Below are positions 23,214 to 32,219 of a DNA stretch of 47,946 nt, one piece after another (position 1 is the first letter of the stretch; the number at the start of each line of letters is the position of its first letter). The position numbers and the translations under genes were made by a program. The notes under the pieces were generated by a model that worked only from the letters and a program-made list of their open reading frames with translations, ran no database searches and was not told the DNA's origin. The stretch spans positions 1 to 47,946 of the forward strand of contig UQMI01000025.1 in NCBI GenBank assembly GCA_900542045.1, in the 5' to 3' direction. Source of the DNA: an uncultured Blautia sp. (GTDB lineage Bacteria; Bacillota; Clostridia; Lachnospirales; Lachnospiraceae).

Positions 23214-24368
23214 ATGACCACGAACGAAAAAGCATTACAGTTACATGAACAATGGCAGGGTAAGCTGGAAACGGTGAGCAAAACGCCTATCCGTACCAGA
23301 GAAGACCTGGCTCTGGCCTACACTCCCGGCGTAGCCGAGCCCTGCAAAAAAATTGCAGAAAACCCTGAAGATGTCTACAAATATACAATAAAATCCAATA
23401 CCATCGCTGTTGTTTCGGATGGCAGTGCCGTTCTGGGCCTGGGCAATATCGGAGCAGCAGCAGCCATGCCCGTTATGGAGGGAAAAGCTGTCCTGTTCAA
23501 AGAATTCGGCGGCGTCAACGCATTCCCGATCTGTCTGGATACCCAGGATACCGATGAGATTGTCAAAGCAGTCATCCAGATTGCTCCCGCTTTCGGCGGC
23601 ATCAATCTGGAAGATATCTCTGCCCCACGCTGTTTCGAAATTGAAGAACGGCTGAAAGAAGCTCTGGATATCCCCGTATTCCACGACGACCAACACGGAA
23701 CCGCCATTGTGGTTCTGGCCGCCATCATCAATTCCCTTCGTATTACCGGCAAGAAAAAAGAAGACTGCCGTATCGTCATCAATGGTTCTGGCGCAGCCGG
23801 CATCGCCATTGCCAAATTGCTGCTGAACTATGGTTTCCGCCATCTGCTGCTCTGCGACAGCGCAGGCATTATCTCCAGCAACTCCCCACGACTGAACCCT
23901 GTGAAAAAAGAAATGCTGAAAGTCACCAATCTGGAAGACAAGAGCGGAACCCTGGCAGACGCTCTGGTAGGAGCCGACATTTTCGTTGGCGTATCCGCAC
24001 CTGGAATGGTAACAGGAGACATGATCCGGGCCATGAACAAAGATGCCTGCATTTTCGCCATGGCCAATCCGGTGCCGGAGATCATGCCGGACGAAGCAAA
24101 AAAAGCCGGTGCCCGTATTGTGGGAACCGGACGCTCAGATTTTCCCAATCAGATTAATAATGTTGTAGCTTTCCCCGGAATTTTCAAAGGAGCACTGGAG
24201 GGACGGGCCAGACAGATTACCGAAGAGATGAAGCTGGCCGCAGCAGAAGCCCTTGCTGCTCTGGTAGATGATGAGCATCTCTGCGAAGACTTTATTATGC
24301 CGGAAGCCTTTGATCCCCGGGCGGCACAGGCAGTCAGCCAGGCAGTCAAAGCACACATCTCCCAATGA
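23214..24368 (+). CDS. NAD(P)-dependent malic enzyme
   Basis: A 384-residue enzyme converting malate to pyruvate and CO2 with reduction of NAD(P). It is the short bacterial form (ME-like, no phosphotransacetylase domain). Landmarks: 'LAYTPGVAEPCKKI' with the catalytic Tyr, 'IKSNTIAVVSDGSAVLGLGNIG', 'FHDDQHGTAIVVLAA' with metal-binding Asp residues, the Rossmann glycine motif NGSGAAGIAIA, and 'ANPVPEI'. It overlaps the radical SAM gene by four bases (ATGA). Cofactor preference cannot be read with confidence. Confidence 0.92.
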   Translation: MTTNEKALQLHEQWQGKLETVSKTPIRTREDLALAYTPGVAEPCKKIAENPEDVYKYTIKSNTIAVVSDGSAVLGLGNIGAAAAMPVMEGKAVLFKEFGGVNAFPICLDTQDTDEIVKAVIQIAPAFGGINLEDISAPRCFEIEERLKEALDIPVFHDDQHGTAIVVLAAIINSLRITGKKKEDCRIVINGSGAAGIAIAKLLLNYGFRHLLLCDSAGIISSNSPRLNPVKKEMLKVTNLEDKSGTLADALVGADIFVGVSAPGMVTGDMIRAMNKDACIFAMANPVPEIMPDEAKKAGARIVGTGRSDFPNQINNVVAFPGIFKGALEGRARQITEEMKLAAAEALAALVDDEHLCEDFIMPEAFDPRAAQAVSQAVKAHISQ

Positions 24369-25288
24369 GACAATGGAATGGAAAACCCTATCACTCTCTG
24401 GACTTCTTTCTGCGGGAGCAGTTCGGTGAAAAAGTTTATAAGGTCACATTAAACGGCGGCATGACCTGCCCCAACCGGGACGGCACACTGGGAACCAGAG
24501 GCTGTATTTTCTGCAGCGCAGGAGGCTCCGGCGACTTTGCCGCCAGTGCTTCTCTCTCCATCACGGAACAGATTGAGAGTCAGATCCATCTGCTGGAAAC
24601 CAAACGGCCCATCCAAAAATATATTGCCTATTTTCAGGCCTATACAAACACCTATGGAGAAATCCGCCATCTGCGCCGTATTTTCACAGAGGCACTTTCT
24701 CACCCAAAGATTGTGGCCCTGTCCATAGGCACCCGACCGGACTGTCTGGGCGCAGACGTACTGGCACTCCTGGAGGAACTCAACGACTGGAAACCTGTCT
24801 GGATCGAACTGGGACTCCAGACCATGCATGAAGACACCGCCCGCTACATCCGGAGAGGCTATTCCCTTTCCTGCTTTGAACAGGCGGCAGACGCTTTGGC
24901 ACGGCGCCACATTTCCGTCATTGTTCACACAATCCTTGGCCTTCCGGGGGAATCTCCGGAACAGATCCTGGAGACCATGAAATACCTTAATCATCAGCCT
25001 GTATCAGGCATTAAGCTGCAGCTTCTGCATATCCTCCGGGGAACGGATCTGGCAGAACCGTACGAAAAAGGTCTGATCTCCACCTATTCCATGGAGGAAT
25101 ACCTGGATATCCTGATCGCCTGCCTGGAGCATCTGTCCCCGGACATGGTAATCCACCGTATTACGGGCGATGGACCAAAAGATCTGCTTCTGGCTCCGCT
25201 CTGGAGCAGCCGCAAACGTGAAGTCCTGAACCACCTGCACCACGAAATGAAACTGCGAAACACCTGGCAGGGAAAGTATTATAAATAG
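24365..25288 (+). CDS. Radical SAM protein of the TIGR01212/YhcC family
   Basis: A 307-residue protein with the Cys motif C-PNRDGTLGTRG-C-IF-C (three cysteines, 4Fe-4S cluster) near residues 36-50, an atypically long first gap that marks the YhcC group. Further radical SAM features include 'SIGTRPDCL', 'IELGLQT' and 'VHTILGLPGES'. The reaction is not established. It starts within the malic enzyme stop codon and is followed after 12 bases by the DUF4364 gene, so the three are one operon. Confidence 0.88.
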   Translation: MRQWNGKPYHSLDFFLREQFGEKVYKVTLNGGMTCPNRDGTLGTRGCIFCSAGGSGDFAASASLSITEQIESQIHLLETKRPIQKYIAYFQAYTNTYGEIRHLRRIFTEALSHPKIVALSIGTRPDCLGADVLALLEELNDWKPVWIELGLQTMHEDTARYIRRGYSLSCFEQAADALARRHISVIVHTILGLPGESPEQILETMKYLNHQPVSGIKLQLLHILRGTDLAEPYEKGLISTYSMEEYLDILIACLEHLSPDMVIHRITGDGPKDLLLAPLWSSRKREVLNHLHHEMKLRNTWQGKYYK

Positions 25289-25300
25289 AAAGGAGTCTTT

Positions 25301-25813
25301 ATGGCACAGCCTTTAACCTTATACAAACTGATCGTATTATACATGCTGGATAAAGCCACCTTTCCCCTGAGTAATTCTCAGATTTCCGAATTTATACTGG
25401 ATCGGGAGTATACCAGCTATTTTCACCTTCAGCAGGCCCTCTCCGAGCTTGTAGACGCGAAGCTGGCAAAAATTGAGGTGGTAAGGAATACCTCTTACTA
25501 TCACCTTACTCCAGAGGGAGAAGCCACTCTGGGATACTTTTCAGAAGAGATTTCCACCGCCATTCAGGCCGAAATTCTGGAATTCCTTACGGAAAAAGGA
25601 TGCGAGATTCAGAAAAAACCGCTTACCACGGCTGACTACTACAAAGTCAGCAGCCATGAATATGCCGTACGATGCCAGGTAAAGGAAAAAAATTCCACCC
25701 GCATGGAACTGACCATTTCTGTTCCCTCTCAGGAGGCGGCAGAAACCATCTGCAACAACTGGGAACACCGGTGCGAAGACATTTATTCATATATTATGGA
25801 AACTCTGTTGTAA
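25301..25813 (+). CDS. DUF4364 winged-helix-like protein
   Basis: A 170-residue protein of the DUF4364 family found in Clostridia. The N-terminal half (about 5-85) reads as a winged helix: 'LYKLIVLYMLDKATFPLSNSQISEFIL', then 'HLQQALSELVDAKLAKIEVVRNTSYYHLTPEGEATLGYF'. The C-terminal half is beta-rich with no active site. GAAAGGAG precedes the ATG. It is probably a transcription factor with unknown targets. Its final codons and stop are directly duplicated downstream. Confidence 0.78.
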   Translation: MAQPLTLYKLIVLYMLDKATFPLSNSQISEFILDREYTSYFHLQQALSELVDAKLAKIEVVRNTSYYHLTPEGEATLGYFSEEISTAIQAEILEFLTEKGCEIQKKPLTTADYYKVSSHEYAVRCQVKEKNSTRMELTISVPSQEAAETICNNWEHRCEDIYSYIMETLL

Positions 25814-25851
25814 ATTTCAAACATTATAGAAACACTGCTGTAAATTTCAAA
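25793..25851 (+). repeat. 30-bp direct duplication of the DUF4364 gene 3' end
   Basis: Positions 25793-25821 and 25823-25851 are two near-identical 29-base copies (about 26 matches) in tandem with a 30-base period. The first includes the last codons and TAA of the gene; the second repeats them after the stop, still in frame and with its own TAA. Confidence 0.8.
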
Positions 25852-25890
25852 AGCAATGAGAGATCCGCAGAGGGAAACTCTCATTGCTTT
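25850..25890. terminator. Bidirectional terminator between DUF4364 gene and rarA
   Basis: AAAGCAATGAGAG (25850-25862) pairs perfectly with CTCTCATTGCTTT (25878-25890), followed by TT and CTCTTTT. The right arm lies inside the last codons of rarA, so it serves both convergent genes. Confidence 0.85.
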
Positions 25891-27203
25891 TTCTCTTTTA
25901 TCCTGTTTAGATGAGCCTTCAGCTCTTTTTCATATCCCATATCACTGAGCTGATAGAATGTTTCTCCCTGGATCTCACTGGGAAGGTACTGCTGCTCCAC
26001 ATAATGGTTGGGAAAATCATGAGCATACCGATAACCAATCCCCCTGCCCAGAGCTTCGTGGCCGCTGTAATGGGCATCCTGAAGATGAGGCGGAACCGTG
26101 GTCTTTTTCAGCCGCACACTTTCCATGGCCTGATCAATGGCCATAACGGCGCTGTTGCTCTTGGGCGCACAGGCCACATAGGCGGCTGCCTGGGCCAGAA
26201 TAATCCGCGCCTCCGGCATTCCTACCCGCTCTACGGCCAGAGAAGCAGAAACAGCCGTGGTCAGAGCCATGGGATCTGCATTCCCCACATCCTCTGCCGC
26301 ACAGATCATGATCCTTCTTGCAATAAATTTCACATCTTCACCTGCGCTGAGCATCTTGGCCAGATAATAGACCGCCGCATCCGGATCGGATCCGCGCATG
26401 CTCTTGATAAAAGCAGAAATCACATCGTAATGATTATCTCCTCCCTTGTCATAGCGAATCACCCGTTTCTGGATACATTCGGACACCACCTCCAGGGTCA
26501 GATGCAGTTTTCCATCCGGACTCTTAGGGGTGGTGAGCACGCCCAGCTCCAGAGCATTCAGCGCTGCTCTTGCGTCTCCTCCGGCCATATCTGCCAGAAA
26601 TTCCAGAGCATCTTCGTCCAGCACCGGATGGTAGCTGCCCATTCCTCTCTTCTCATCTGTTACAGCCCGGATCAGCAGCCTGCGGATATCTTCCCTTGTC
26701 AGCGGCAGCAATTCAAAGATAATCGAACGGGACAATAGAGCGCCGTTCACCTCAAAATAAGGATTTTCCGTGGTAGCTCCGATCAGGATCACCGTACCGT
26801 CCTCTACAAACGGCAGCAGGTAATCCTGCTGTCCTTTATTAAACCGATGGATCTCGTCGATAAACAGAATCGTCTTCTTCCCATACATTCCCAGATCGGT
26901 CTGCGCCTGCTTTACCACTGCTTCCATATCTTTTTTCCCCGCCACGGTGGCATTCATCTGGGTAAAATTCGCGCTGGTGGTATTGGCAATAACTTTTGCC
27001 AGAGTGGTCTTTCCGGTGCCAGGCGGCCCGTAAAAAATGAGAGAACTGAGCTTGTCTGCCTGTATTGCCCGGTAAAGCAGTTTATCTTTTCCTATGATAT
27101 GCTCCTGTCCCACCACTTCATCCAGTGTGCGGGGCCGGATCCTGGAGGCAAGGGGCGCCTCCTTTTCCTGGGTAATACTTTTTGCATATTCAAATAAATC
27201 CAT
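25881..27203 (-). CDS. rarA: Replication-associated recombination protein RarA (MgsA)
   Basis: A 440-residue AAA+ ATPase acting at stalled replication forks. Walker A is FYGPPGTGKTTLA, Walker B ILFIDEIHRF, sensor I 'ILIGATTENP', and the arginine-finger region 'ALLSRSIIFEL'. A C-terminal tetramerisation part contains 'SMRGSDPDAAVYYLAKMLSAGE'. The length is usual for RarA. AGGAGG lies upstream of the ATG. It is a single gene whose 3' end holds half of the terminator shared with the facing operon. Confidence 0.95.
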   Translation of the reverse strand: MDLFEYAKSITQEKEAPLASRIRPRTLDEVVGQEHIIGKDKLLYRAIQADKLSSLIFYGPPGTGKTTLAKVIANTTSANFTQMNATVAGKKDMEAVVKQAQTDLGMYGKKTILFIDEIHRFNKGQQDYLLPFVEDGTVILIGATTENPYFEVNGALLSRSIIFELLPLTREDIRRLLIRAVTDEKRGMGSYHPVLDEDALEFLADMAGGDARAALNALELGVLTTPKSPDGKLHLTLEVVSECIQKRVIRYDKGGDNHYDVISAFIKSMRGSDPDAAVYYLAKMLSAGEDVKFIARRIMICAAEDVGNADPMALTTAVSASLAVERVGMPEARIILAQAAAYVACAPKSNSAVMAIDQAMESVRLKKTTVPPHLQDAHYSGHEALGRGIGYRYAHDFPNHYVEQQYLPSEIQGETFYQLSDMGYEKELKAHLNRIKEKKQ

Positions 27204-27307
27204 AGTATCCTCCTGTCAGTACCCGGTCTTTCAGGCAGAAGGCAACTGCCAGACTGCCTCTTTCACCGGTATCCTTCTCTCTCAAGATTATAACTCTTCC
27301 CTGCGGT

Positions 27308-27997
27308 TTATTCCAGCAGCATTTCTTCCACAGTCACAAACTGATAGCCTTCGGCAGTCAGATCGTCTATGATCCGGAGGGCTGCTTCCACCGAACTTTC
27401 GGATCCGTCATGGAGCAGGATAATGTCGCCTTCCTCCACCGTCTTCTCTACTCTCTGCACCACTGTATCTGCATTCTCCGTCTTCCAGTCCAGAGGATCC
27501 ACGGACCAGAGCACCGGAAACATGGTCACCGCATATTCCAGCTCCCGTGACCATTCCCCGTAAGGCGGACGGATAAAAGATGTATACTGGCCGGTAATCT
27601 CACAGATCAATTCACTGGTGCTCTGGATTTCTTCCACAGCCTGTTCCCGGGATATTTTCGACAGCCGCACATGATTGTAGGTATGATTCCCGATCAGATG
27701 GCCGTCCTCGTACATGGTCTTTACCAGCTCTTCCTTTCCTTCAATATTCCGCCCCAGCAGAAAAAAACTGGCCTTTACATCCCGCTCTTTCAAACCTTCC
27801 AGCAGTGTCTCTGTATATATGGTTGGCCCGTCATCAAAGGTAAGGGCAATCTGCGGCGCCATTGTTTCCCCGGAAATCCCCGTATCTGCCTGTGCCGTTT
27901 CTCCCCGGTCCAGCAAGCCCTGCCCCCAGGTACACAGAATCAGCAACAGGATTGCCGCCAGAAAATACAGGTGCTCACCGCCTGTCTGTCTCTTCAT
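27308..27997 (-). CDS. Secreted polysaccharide deacetylase (NodB domain)
   Basis: A 229-residue carbohydrate esterase family 4 protein. I favour ATG 27997 (MKRQTGG) with GGAG six bases upstream over the ATG six codons earlier. A short charged N-terminus and hydrophobic stretch (LYFLAAILLLILCTWGQGL) form an uncleaved signal anchor or signal peptide. The NodB motifs are present: TFDDGP with catalytic and metal Asp, HLIGNHTYNH with metal His, 'RPPYGEWS', and the C-terminal 'ILLHDG'. It probably removes acetyl groups from peptidoglycan or another cell-surface glycan. Sporulation-linked PdaB-like roles are possible, but nothing here decides this. Confidence 0.88.
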   Translation of the reverse strand: MKRQTGGEHLYFLAAILLLILCTWGQGLLDRGETAQADTGISGETMAPQIALTFDDGPTIYTETLLEGLKERDVKASFFLLGRNIEGKEELVKTMYEDGHLIGNHTYNHVRLSKISREQAVEEIQSTSELICEITGQYTSFIRPPYGEWSRELEYAVTMFPVLWSVDPLDWKTENADTVVQRVEKTVEEGDIILLHDGSESSVEAALRIIDDLTAEGYQFVTVEEMLLE

Positions 27998-28199
27998 ACT
28001 ATGCTCCGCATTCATCTATTCCATATAATATATGATGATGTGGGGAGTAAATAGCCCCAACAGTGATGCCTGCAGCTCATTTCGTGCTGTGAACTCCCAT
28101 AATCCTGCTAAATATCCGGGATTCGAAGGGCCTGCCTACCGGCTGGCCTGACTGCATTTTCATACTCATCTCCCGTATCATACATACCGGCCTCTCCTT

Positions 28200-29732
28200 T
28201 TAAAGAATGTTCTCCAGAAGAGTCAGTCCTCTGCGGATGTCTTCCTCCCGTATACCGGAATAATTGATGATCAGCAGATGCTCGCCATAACTTTCCGCTC
28301 CATAGGTATAATCTTTCAGAGATTTCACACGAATTTTGTGATCGGCAATCCTGGCGATCAGTTCTTCATCCGTCAGTTCCGTATCCACCTGCAGCAGAAA
28401 ATGCAGACCTGCATTCTCTTCCAGGATTTTCAGACGGGAAGCAATCCGGCTTTCCCGAATGGCGTGTATCATCTGATTCCGCTGTTTCCGGTAGAAATTC
28501 CGCATCCGATTGATATGCTGCTCAAAATACCCTTCCTCCAGAAACCGGGCCAGCGTATACTGCTCGAAACTGGAAACAGTACAGGCGTACATTCCCAGTT
28601 TTTCCCGGTACCGCAGGGCCAGACGGGGAGGCAGCACCATATAGCTGATCCGAATGGACGGCGCCATAGTCTTGGAAAATGTATTCATGTAGATCACTTT
28701 TTCCTGAAGATCAATACTCTGCAGTGTAGGAGCCGGACGGCTCTGAAAACGGAACTCGCTGTCATAATCGTCTTCTATGATATAACGCATCTCATTTTCC
28801 CCTGCCCAGGCCAGCAACTCCTGCCGGCGCCGTACCGGCATCACGATCCCCGTGGGGAAATGGTGCCCGGGACTGATATGGATCACCTCCGCATCACTGT
28901 TTCGCAGAGCCTCTACAGACAGACCGTTCTGGTCCAACGGAAGCCACCGGCAGGCCACATCATTGCTCTGATAAATCTGGGCGATTTTCTGATACCCTGG
29001 GTTTTCCACCCCATAAATGTGATTCCGGCCCAAAAGCTGAATAATCAGTGTATACAGATACTCGGTTCCTGCACCCACTACAATCTGTTCCGGATCCACT
29101 TCCATTCCCCGGAAGTCTCCAAGATGTCCTGCAATGGCCCTGCGGAGCTCATAGACACCCTGATACTGCAGGGGCTCCAACAGCCGGATATCCTGCTGGG
29201 ACAGCACCTGCCGCATCAACCTGGACCAGAGAGAAAATGGAAAGCTCTCCGGCAGGATCCGGTTACCGGACAGATCCAGCAGATATTCCGGATCCCTGTT
29301 GTTCTGCCGGCTTTCTTCTATTCCTGGGCCGACTTCCGGCACTATCCGGCTTTCTTCCCCTGCTCCAGTCGCTGTTGTTCCTTCTGCACCTGTTCCAGAC
29401 ACCGTTATTTCTCCCGCTGTCTTTCTCCAGAGCAGCGGCTGGGTCTCTTCCTGCTCCATCCACTTCCCTGCCGCTCTTCCTCCCTCCAGCAGCACCTCAC
29501 TGACAAAGTAGCCTTTCCGCTCCACAGCATACAGATACCCTTCCATCAAAAGCTGGGCATAGGCATTTTCCACCGTGATCACCGCCACCTGCAGATGACG
29601 GGCCAGGCTGCGCTTTGACGGTAGTTTTTCTCCTGCGGACAACTTTCCGGACAGAATATCCTGTTTTATTTTCCGGTACAGAAAATCATAAATCGGAAGT
29701 TCTCCCCGTTCTTCTATGGCATACGTAAGCAT
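28200..29732 (-). CDS. pdxR: PdxR, MocR-type regulator of pyridoxal phosphate synthesis
   Basis: A 510-residue GntR/aminotransferase fusion. An N-terminal winged helix (about 10-75, 'LPSKRSLARHLQVAVITVENAYAQLL') is joined by a Gly/Glu/Thr-rich linker (about 95-145) to a fold-type I aminotransferase domain that binds PLP; the Schiff-base Lys is in NTFSKTMAPSIR and the 'EDDYDSEFRF' motif is kept. The linker is long and repetitive (several GAG/EES stretches). It sits divergent from pdxST, the arrangement in which PdxR senses PLP and controls synthesis. GAAAGGAG precedes the ATG. Confidence 0.92.
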   Translation of the reverse strand: MLTYAIEERGELPIYDFLYRKIKQDILSGKLSAGEKLPSKRSLARHLQVAVITVENAYAQLLMEGYLYAVERKGYFVSEVLLEGGRAAGKWMEQEETQPLLWRKTAGEITVSGTGAEGTTATGAGEESRIVPEVGPGIEESRQNNRDPEYLLDLSGNRILPESFPFSLWSRLMRQVLSQQDIRLLEPLQYQGVYELRRAIAGHLGDFRGMEVDPEQIVVGAGTEYLYTLIIQLLGRNHIYGVENPGYQKIAQIYQSNDVACRWLPLDQNGLSVEALRNSDAEVIHISPGHHFPTGIVMPVRRRQELLAWAGENEMRYIIEDDYDSEFRFQSRPAPTLQSIDLQEKVIYMNTFSKTMAPSIRISYMVLPPRLALRYREKLGMYACTVSSFEQYTLARFLEEGYFEQHINRMRNFYRKQRNQMIHAIRESRIASRLKILEENAGLHFLLQVDTELTDEELIARIADHKIRVKSLKDYTYGAESYGEHLLIINYSGIREEDIRRGLTLLENIL

Positions 29733-29773
29733 AACTTCTTCCGTCTCCTTTCATATAGTATCTGGTGCTCTGT

Positions 29774-29879
29774 CTGATCCAGCTCCATCAGATTTCAACT
29801 GATCTTATTCTGGTCTCACTCTGACCTTATTCAAAATAATTATTTTGAATCTTTTAATAATGCCAGCCATTATTATAAT
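29774..29879. promoter_or_regulatory. PdxR operator region between pdxR and pdxS
   Basis: Three CTGAT/CTGAC boxes lie at 29774, 29799 and 29821; the last two belong to near-identical 12-mers CTGATCTTATTC (29799) and CTGACCTTATTC (29821). A perfect 22-bp palindrome follows at 29829-29850 (half site ATTCAAAATAA). A TATAAT at 29874-29879 is the likely pdxS -10 and has no good -35, which fits activation by PdxR. PdxR homologues are known to bind direct repeats upstream of pdxST. Confidence 0.6.
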
Positions 29880-29945
29880 AGACATAGACAAAAAAGTAAA
29901 GAAAGAACGCTTTCCCGGAGCGGGACAGCGCAGGAGGTAAAATTT

Positions 29946-30821
29946 ATGGATCAGGAACGTTACAAACTCAACAGAGAACTGGCACAAATGCTGAAGGGCG
30001 GTGTCATCATGGATGTGACCACACCGGAACAGGCCCGCATCGCAGAAGCGGCCGGGGCATGCGCCGTTATGGCTCTGGAAAAGATTCCGGCTGATATCCG
30101 TGCCGCCGGTGGAGTCTCCCGTATGAGTGACCCCAAAATGATCCGCGGCATTCAGGACGCTGTTTCCATTCCTGTTATGGCAAAATGCCGCATCGGCCAT
30201 TTTGCAGAAGCTCAGATTCTGGAGGCTATTGAAATCGACTACATTGATGAAAGTGAAGTTCTCTCTCCGGCAGACGATGTGTATCATATTGATAAGACCC
30301 GCTTTCGCATTCCCTTTGTCTGCGGTGCCAGAAATCTGGGAGAAGCACTTCGCAGAATACAGGAAGGCGCTTCTATGATCCGCACCAAAGGAGAACCCGG
30401 CACCGGAGACGTGGTACAGGCTGTCCGGCACATGCGCCTGATCCAGAGGCAGATCCGCCACCTGGCGTCCGTTTCCCCGGACGAGCTCTATGAAGAAGCA
30501 AAAGCCATGCAGGTTCCTTATGATCTGGCAGAATACGTACATGCCAATTGCCGTCTTCCCGTGGTGAATTTCGCCGCCGGCGGCATTGCCACTCCCGCCG
30601 ATGCTGCCCTGATGATGCAGCTGGGAGCCGAAGGCGTATTTGTCGGTTCCGGCATCTTCAAATCCGGCAACCCGGAAAAGCGGGCTCAGGCCATTGTAAA
30701 AGCCGTCACCAATTACCAGGACGCCAACCTCCTGGCCCATCTGTCCGAGGATCTGGGTGAAGCCATGGTGGGTATCAACGAAGCGGAAATCCAGTTATTA
30801 ATGGCGGAGCGTGGAAAATAA
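29946..30821 (+). CDS. pdxS: Pyridoxal 5'-phosphate synthase lyase subunit PdxS
   Basis: A 291-residue TIM-barrel subunit that makes PLP from ribose 5-phosphate, glyceraldehyde 3-phosphate and ammonia delivered by PdxT. Conserved lysines are present in MALEKIPAD (Schiff-base lysine) and '[13 protein letters not shown]', with phosphate-binding '[33 protein letters not shown]'. The length is typical. AGGAGG precedes the ATG. It overlaps pdxT by one base in TAATG. It is expressed from the divergent region shared with pdxR. Confidence 0.97.
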   Translation: MDQERYKLNRELAQMLKGGVIMDVTTPEQARIAEAAGACAVMALEKIPADIRAAGGVSRMSDPKMIRGIQDAVSIPVMAKCRIGHFAEAQILEAIEIDYIDESEVLSPADDVYHIDKTRFRIPFVCGARNLGEALRRIQEGASMIRTKGEPGTGDVVQAVRHMRLIQRQIRHLASVSPDELYEEAKAMQVPYDLAEYVHANCRLPVVNFAAGGIATPADAALMMQLGAEGVFVGSGIFKSGNPEKRAQAIVKAVTNYQDANLLAHLSEDLGEAMVGINEAEIQLLMAERGK

Positions 30822-31393
30822 TGAGAATTGCAGTCTTAGCCCTTCAGGGTGCCTTTGCCGAACACTGTCAGAAGCTGTCCCGGCTTGGAGCCCAGACCAT
30901 GGAACTTCGAAAAAAAGAGGATCTGCAGCACCCCTTTGATGCCCTGATCCTGCCCGGCGGCGAAAGTACTGTCATGGGAAAACTTCTGCGGGAGCTGGAC
31001 ATGTTCGAGATTCTGCAGAAAAAAATCCTGCACGGCCTGCCCACCTGGGGCACCTGTGCAGGAATGATCCTTCTTGCAAAAAAACTGGAAAACGATTCTT
31101 CTGTTCATCTGGGCACCATGGACATCACGGTAAAAAGAAACGCCTACGGAAGACAACTGGGCAGCTTTCATACCCTTTCTTCCTTCGGCGCTGACACCCG
31201 GGTTCCCATGACCTTTATCCGGGCTCCTTATATTTCCCATGCCGGTGAAACTGTGGAAATTCTGTCCGTTGTACAGGGACGCATCGTGGCAGCCCGACAG
31301 GATCACCAGCTGGTAACTGCCTTTCACCCGGAATTGGATGACGATGACCGGATCCACCGATATTTTCTGGAAATGGCAGCAACCCATGCATGA
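30821..31393 (+). CDS. pdxT: Pyridoxal 5'-phosphate synthase glutaminase subunit PdxT
   Basis: A 190-residue class I glutaminase giving ammonia to PdxS. The catalytic Cys lies in WGTCAGMI and the His/Glu pair in 'TAFHPELDDD'; 'PGGESTVMGKLL' is the family oxyanion region. The ATG overlaps the pdxS stop codon, consistent with coupled synthesis of the two subunits in a 1:1 complex. No further gene follows on this strand. Confidence 0.96.
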   Translation: MRIAVLALQGAFAEHCQKLSRLGAQTMELRKKEDLQHPFDALILPGGESTVMGKLLRELDMFEILQKKILHGLPTWGTCAGMILLAKKLENDSSVHLGTMDITVKRNAYGRQLGSFHTLSSFGADTRVPMTFIRAPYISHAGETVEILSVVQGRIVAARQDHQLVTAFHPELDDDDRIHRYFLEMAATHA

Positions 31394-31450
31394 CTCCCTG
31401 TTATTTTCTGGAATGGCGACAGGTTTGGCGTCCTCACCGAAAAATACAGA

Positions 31451-31972
31451 TCAGCTTCCCATCATCCGGCCAGTCTCATAAGAATACAGCATGGCCTCCA
31501 GCCCCTGTTTGTCCATCTGACGATATTTCAGATGATAATTCAAATGCTGCAGATACTTCAGAAACCGCTTTTCTTCCTCAGGACTCATGGGCTCTGTCTC
31601 CTCCGGGATCAGAAGCTCATGGGCCAGAAATGTGGTAATAAATCCCTCATTGCAGAATGCCAGCTTGCTGTCCCAGATTTCCGGCCGGATCTGCAGCGGC
31701 TTTCTGCGCAGGATCCAATAAGCCTCATAGGCCAGGATCTTGGTTATATTTGCTTTATCTATCTTATGAAATTCTTTCAGACGGTAAATATCCGCAAAAT
31801 AATCCATCACCACCTGCTGCAGAATCGGCTCACAGATAAAAATCTGCTCTTTCTGATTCCGCACGGTAATATATTCCAGCATCTTATCATATAAAAATCT
31901 GTATCGGTCGGTGATCTTTGTCTCGCCAAAATATTCTACGATCTCACCATAACTCAATGCATTCTCCCTCAT
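31451..31972 (-). CDS. Unknown protein, last gene of RelA/SpoT operon
   Basis: A 173-residue protein I do not recognise. ATG 31972 (MRENALSYGEI) has GGAGG seven bases upstream; a longer frame is possible but lacks this. It is largely helical with many aromatic residues ('TDRYRFLYDKMLEYITVRN', 'EPILQQVVMDYFADIYRL'). No signal peptide or known motif is present. It overlaps the preceding small gene by 29 bases and belongs to the three-gene unit starting with the RelA/SpoT protein. Confidence 0.65.
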   Translation of the reverse strand: MRENALSYGEIVEYFGETKITDRYRFLYDKMLEYITVRNQKEQIFICEPILQQVVMDYFADIYRLKEFHKIDKANITKILAYEAYWILRRKPLQIRPEIWDSKLAFCNEGFITTFLAHELLIPEETEPMSPEEEKRFLKYLQHLNYHLKYRQMDKQGLEAMLYSYETGRMMGS

Positions 31973-32204
31973 CTGATTCCTCCAGCATCTGCAGTACTCG
32001 CTTCCCATTGGCAGAACTCAAAAATCCACAATAGGAAACATAATCTTTTTCTTCCAACTCTCCGGTAAACTGTACCGAGGTATTTGGCAGCACTTCCATG
32101 ACCAGCGTTCCATCATCAATACGCTCCAGCAGCCGGACAGCGCCTTTTTCCGCTTCTACGGAATTCAGCATCTTTGATTTTCCCATCAGGTTTCCCATAT
32201 CCAT
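31944..32204 (-). CDS. Unknown 86-residue protein in RelA/SpoT operon
   Basis: A small soluble protein of mixed beta character ('GAVRLLERIDDGTLVMEVLPNTSVQFTGEL' then an acidic C-terminus ending GECIELW). I find no family. The ATG at 32204 follows GGGGAG ten bases upstream and 15 bases after the RelA/SpoT stop. It overlaps the next gene by 29 bases in another frame, which supports co-translation. Roles as partner or antidote of the alarmone synthetase are conceivable, but without support in sequence. Confidence 0.6.
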   Translation of the reverse strand: MDMGNLMGKSKMLNSVEAEKGAVRLLERIDDGTLVMEVLPNTSVQFTGELEEKDYVSYCGFLSSANGKRVLQMLEESDEGECIELW

Positions 32205-32219
32205 AACACTTTTTCTCCC

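Noticed and set aside
28278..29618. 446-codon plus-strand frame opposite pdxR
   Set aside because: It is the antisense shadow of pdxR, which has full family motifs and a ribosome binding site.
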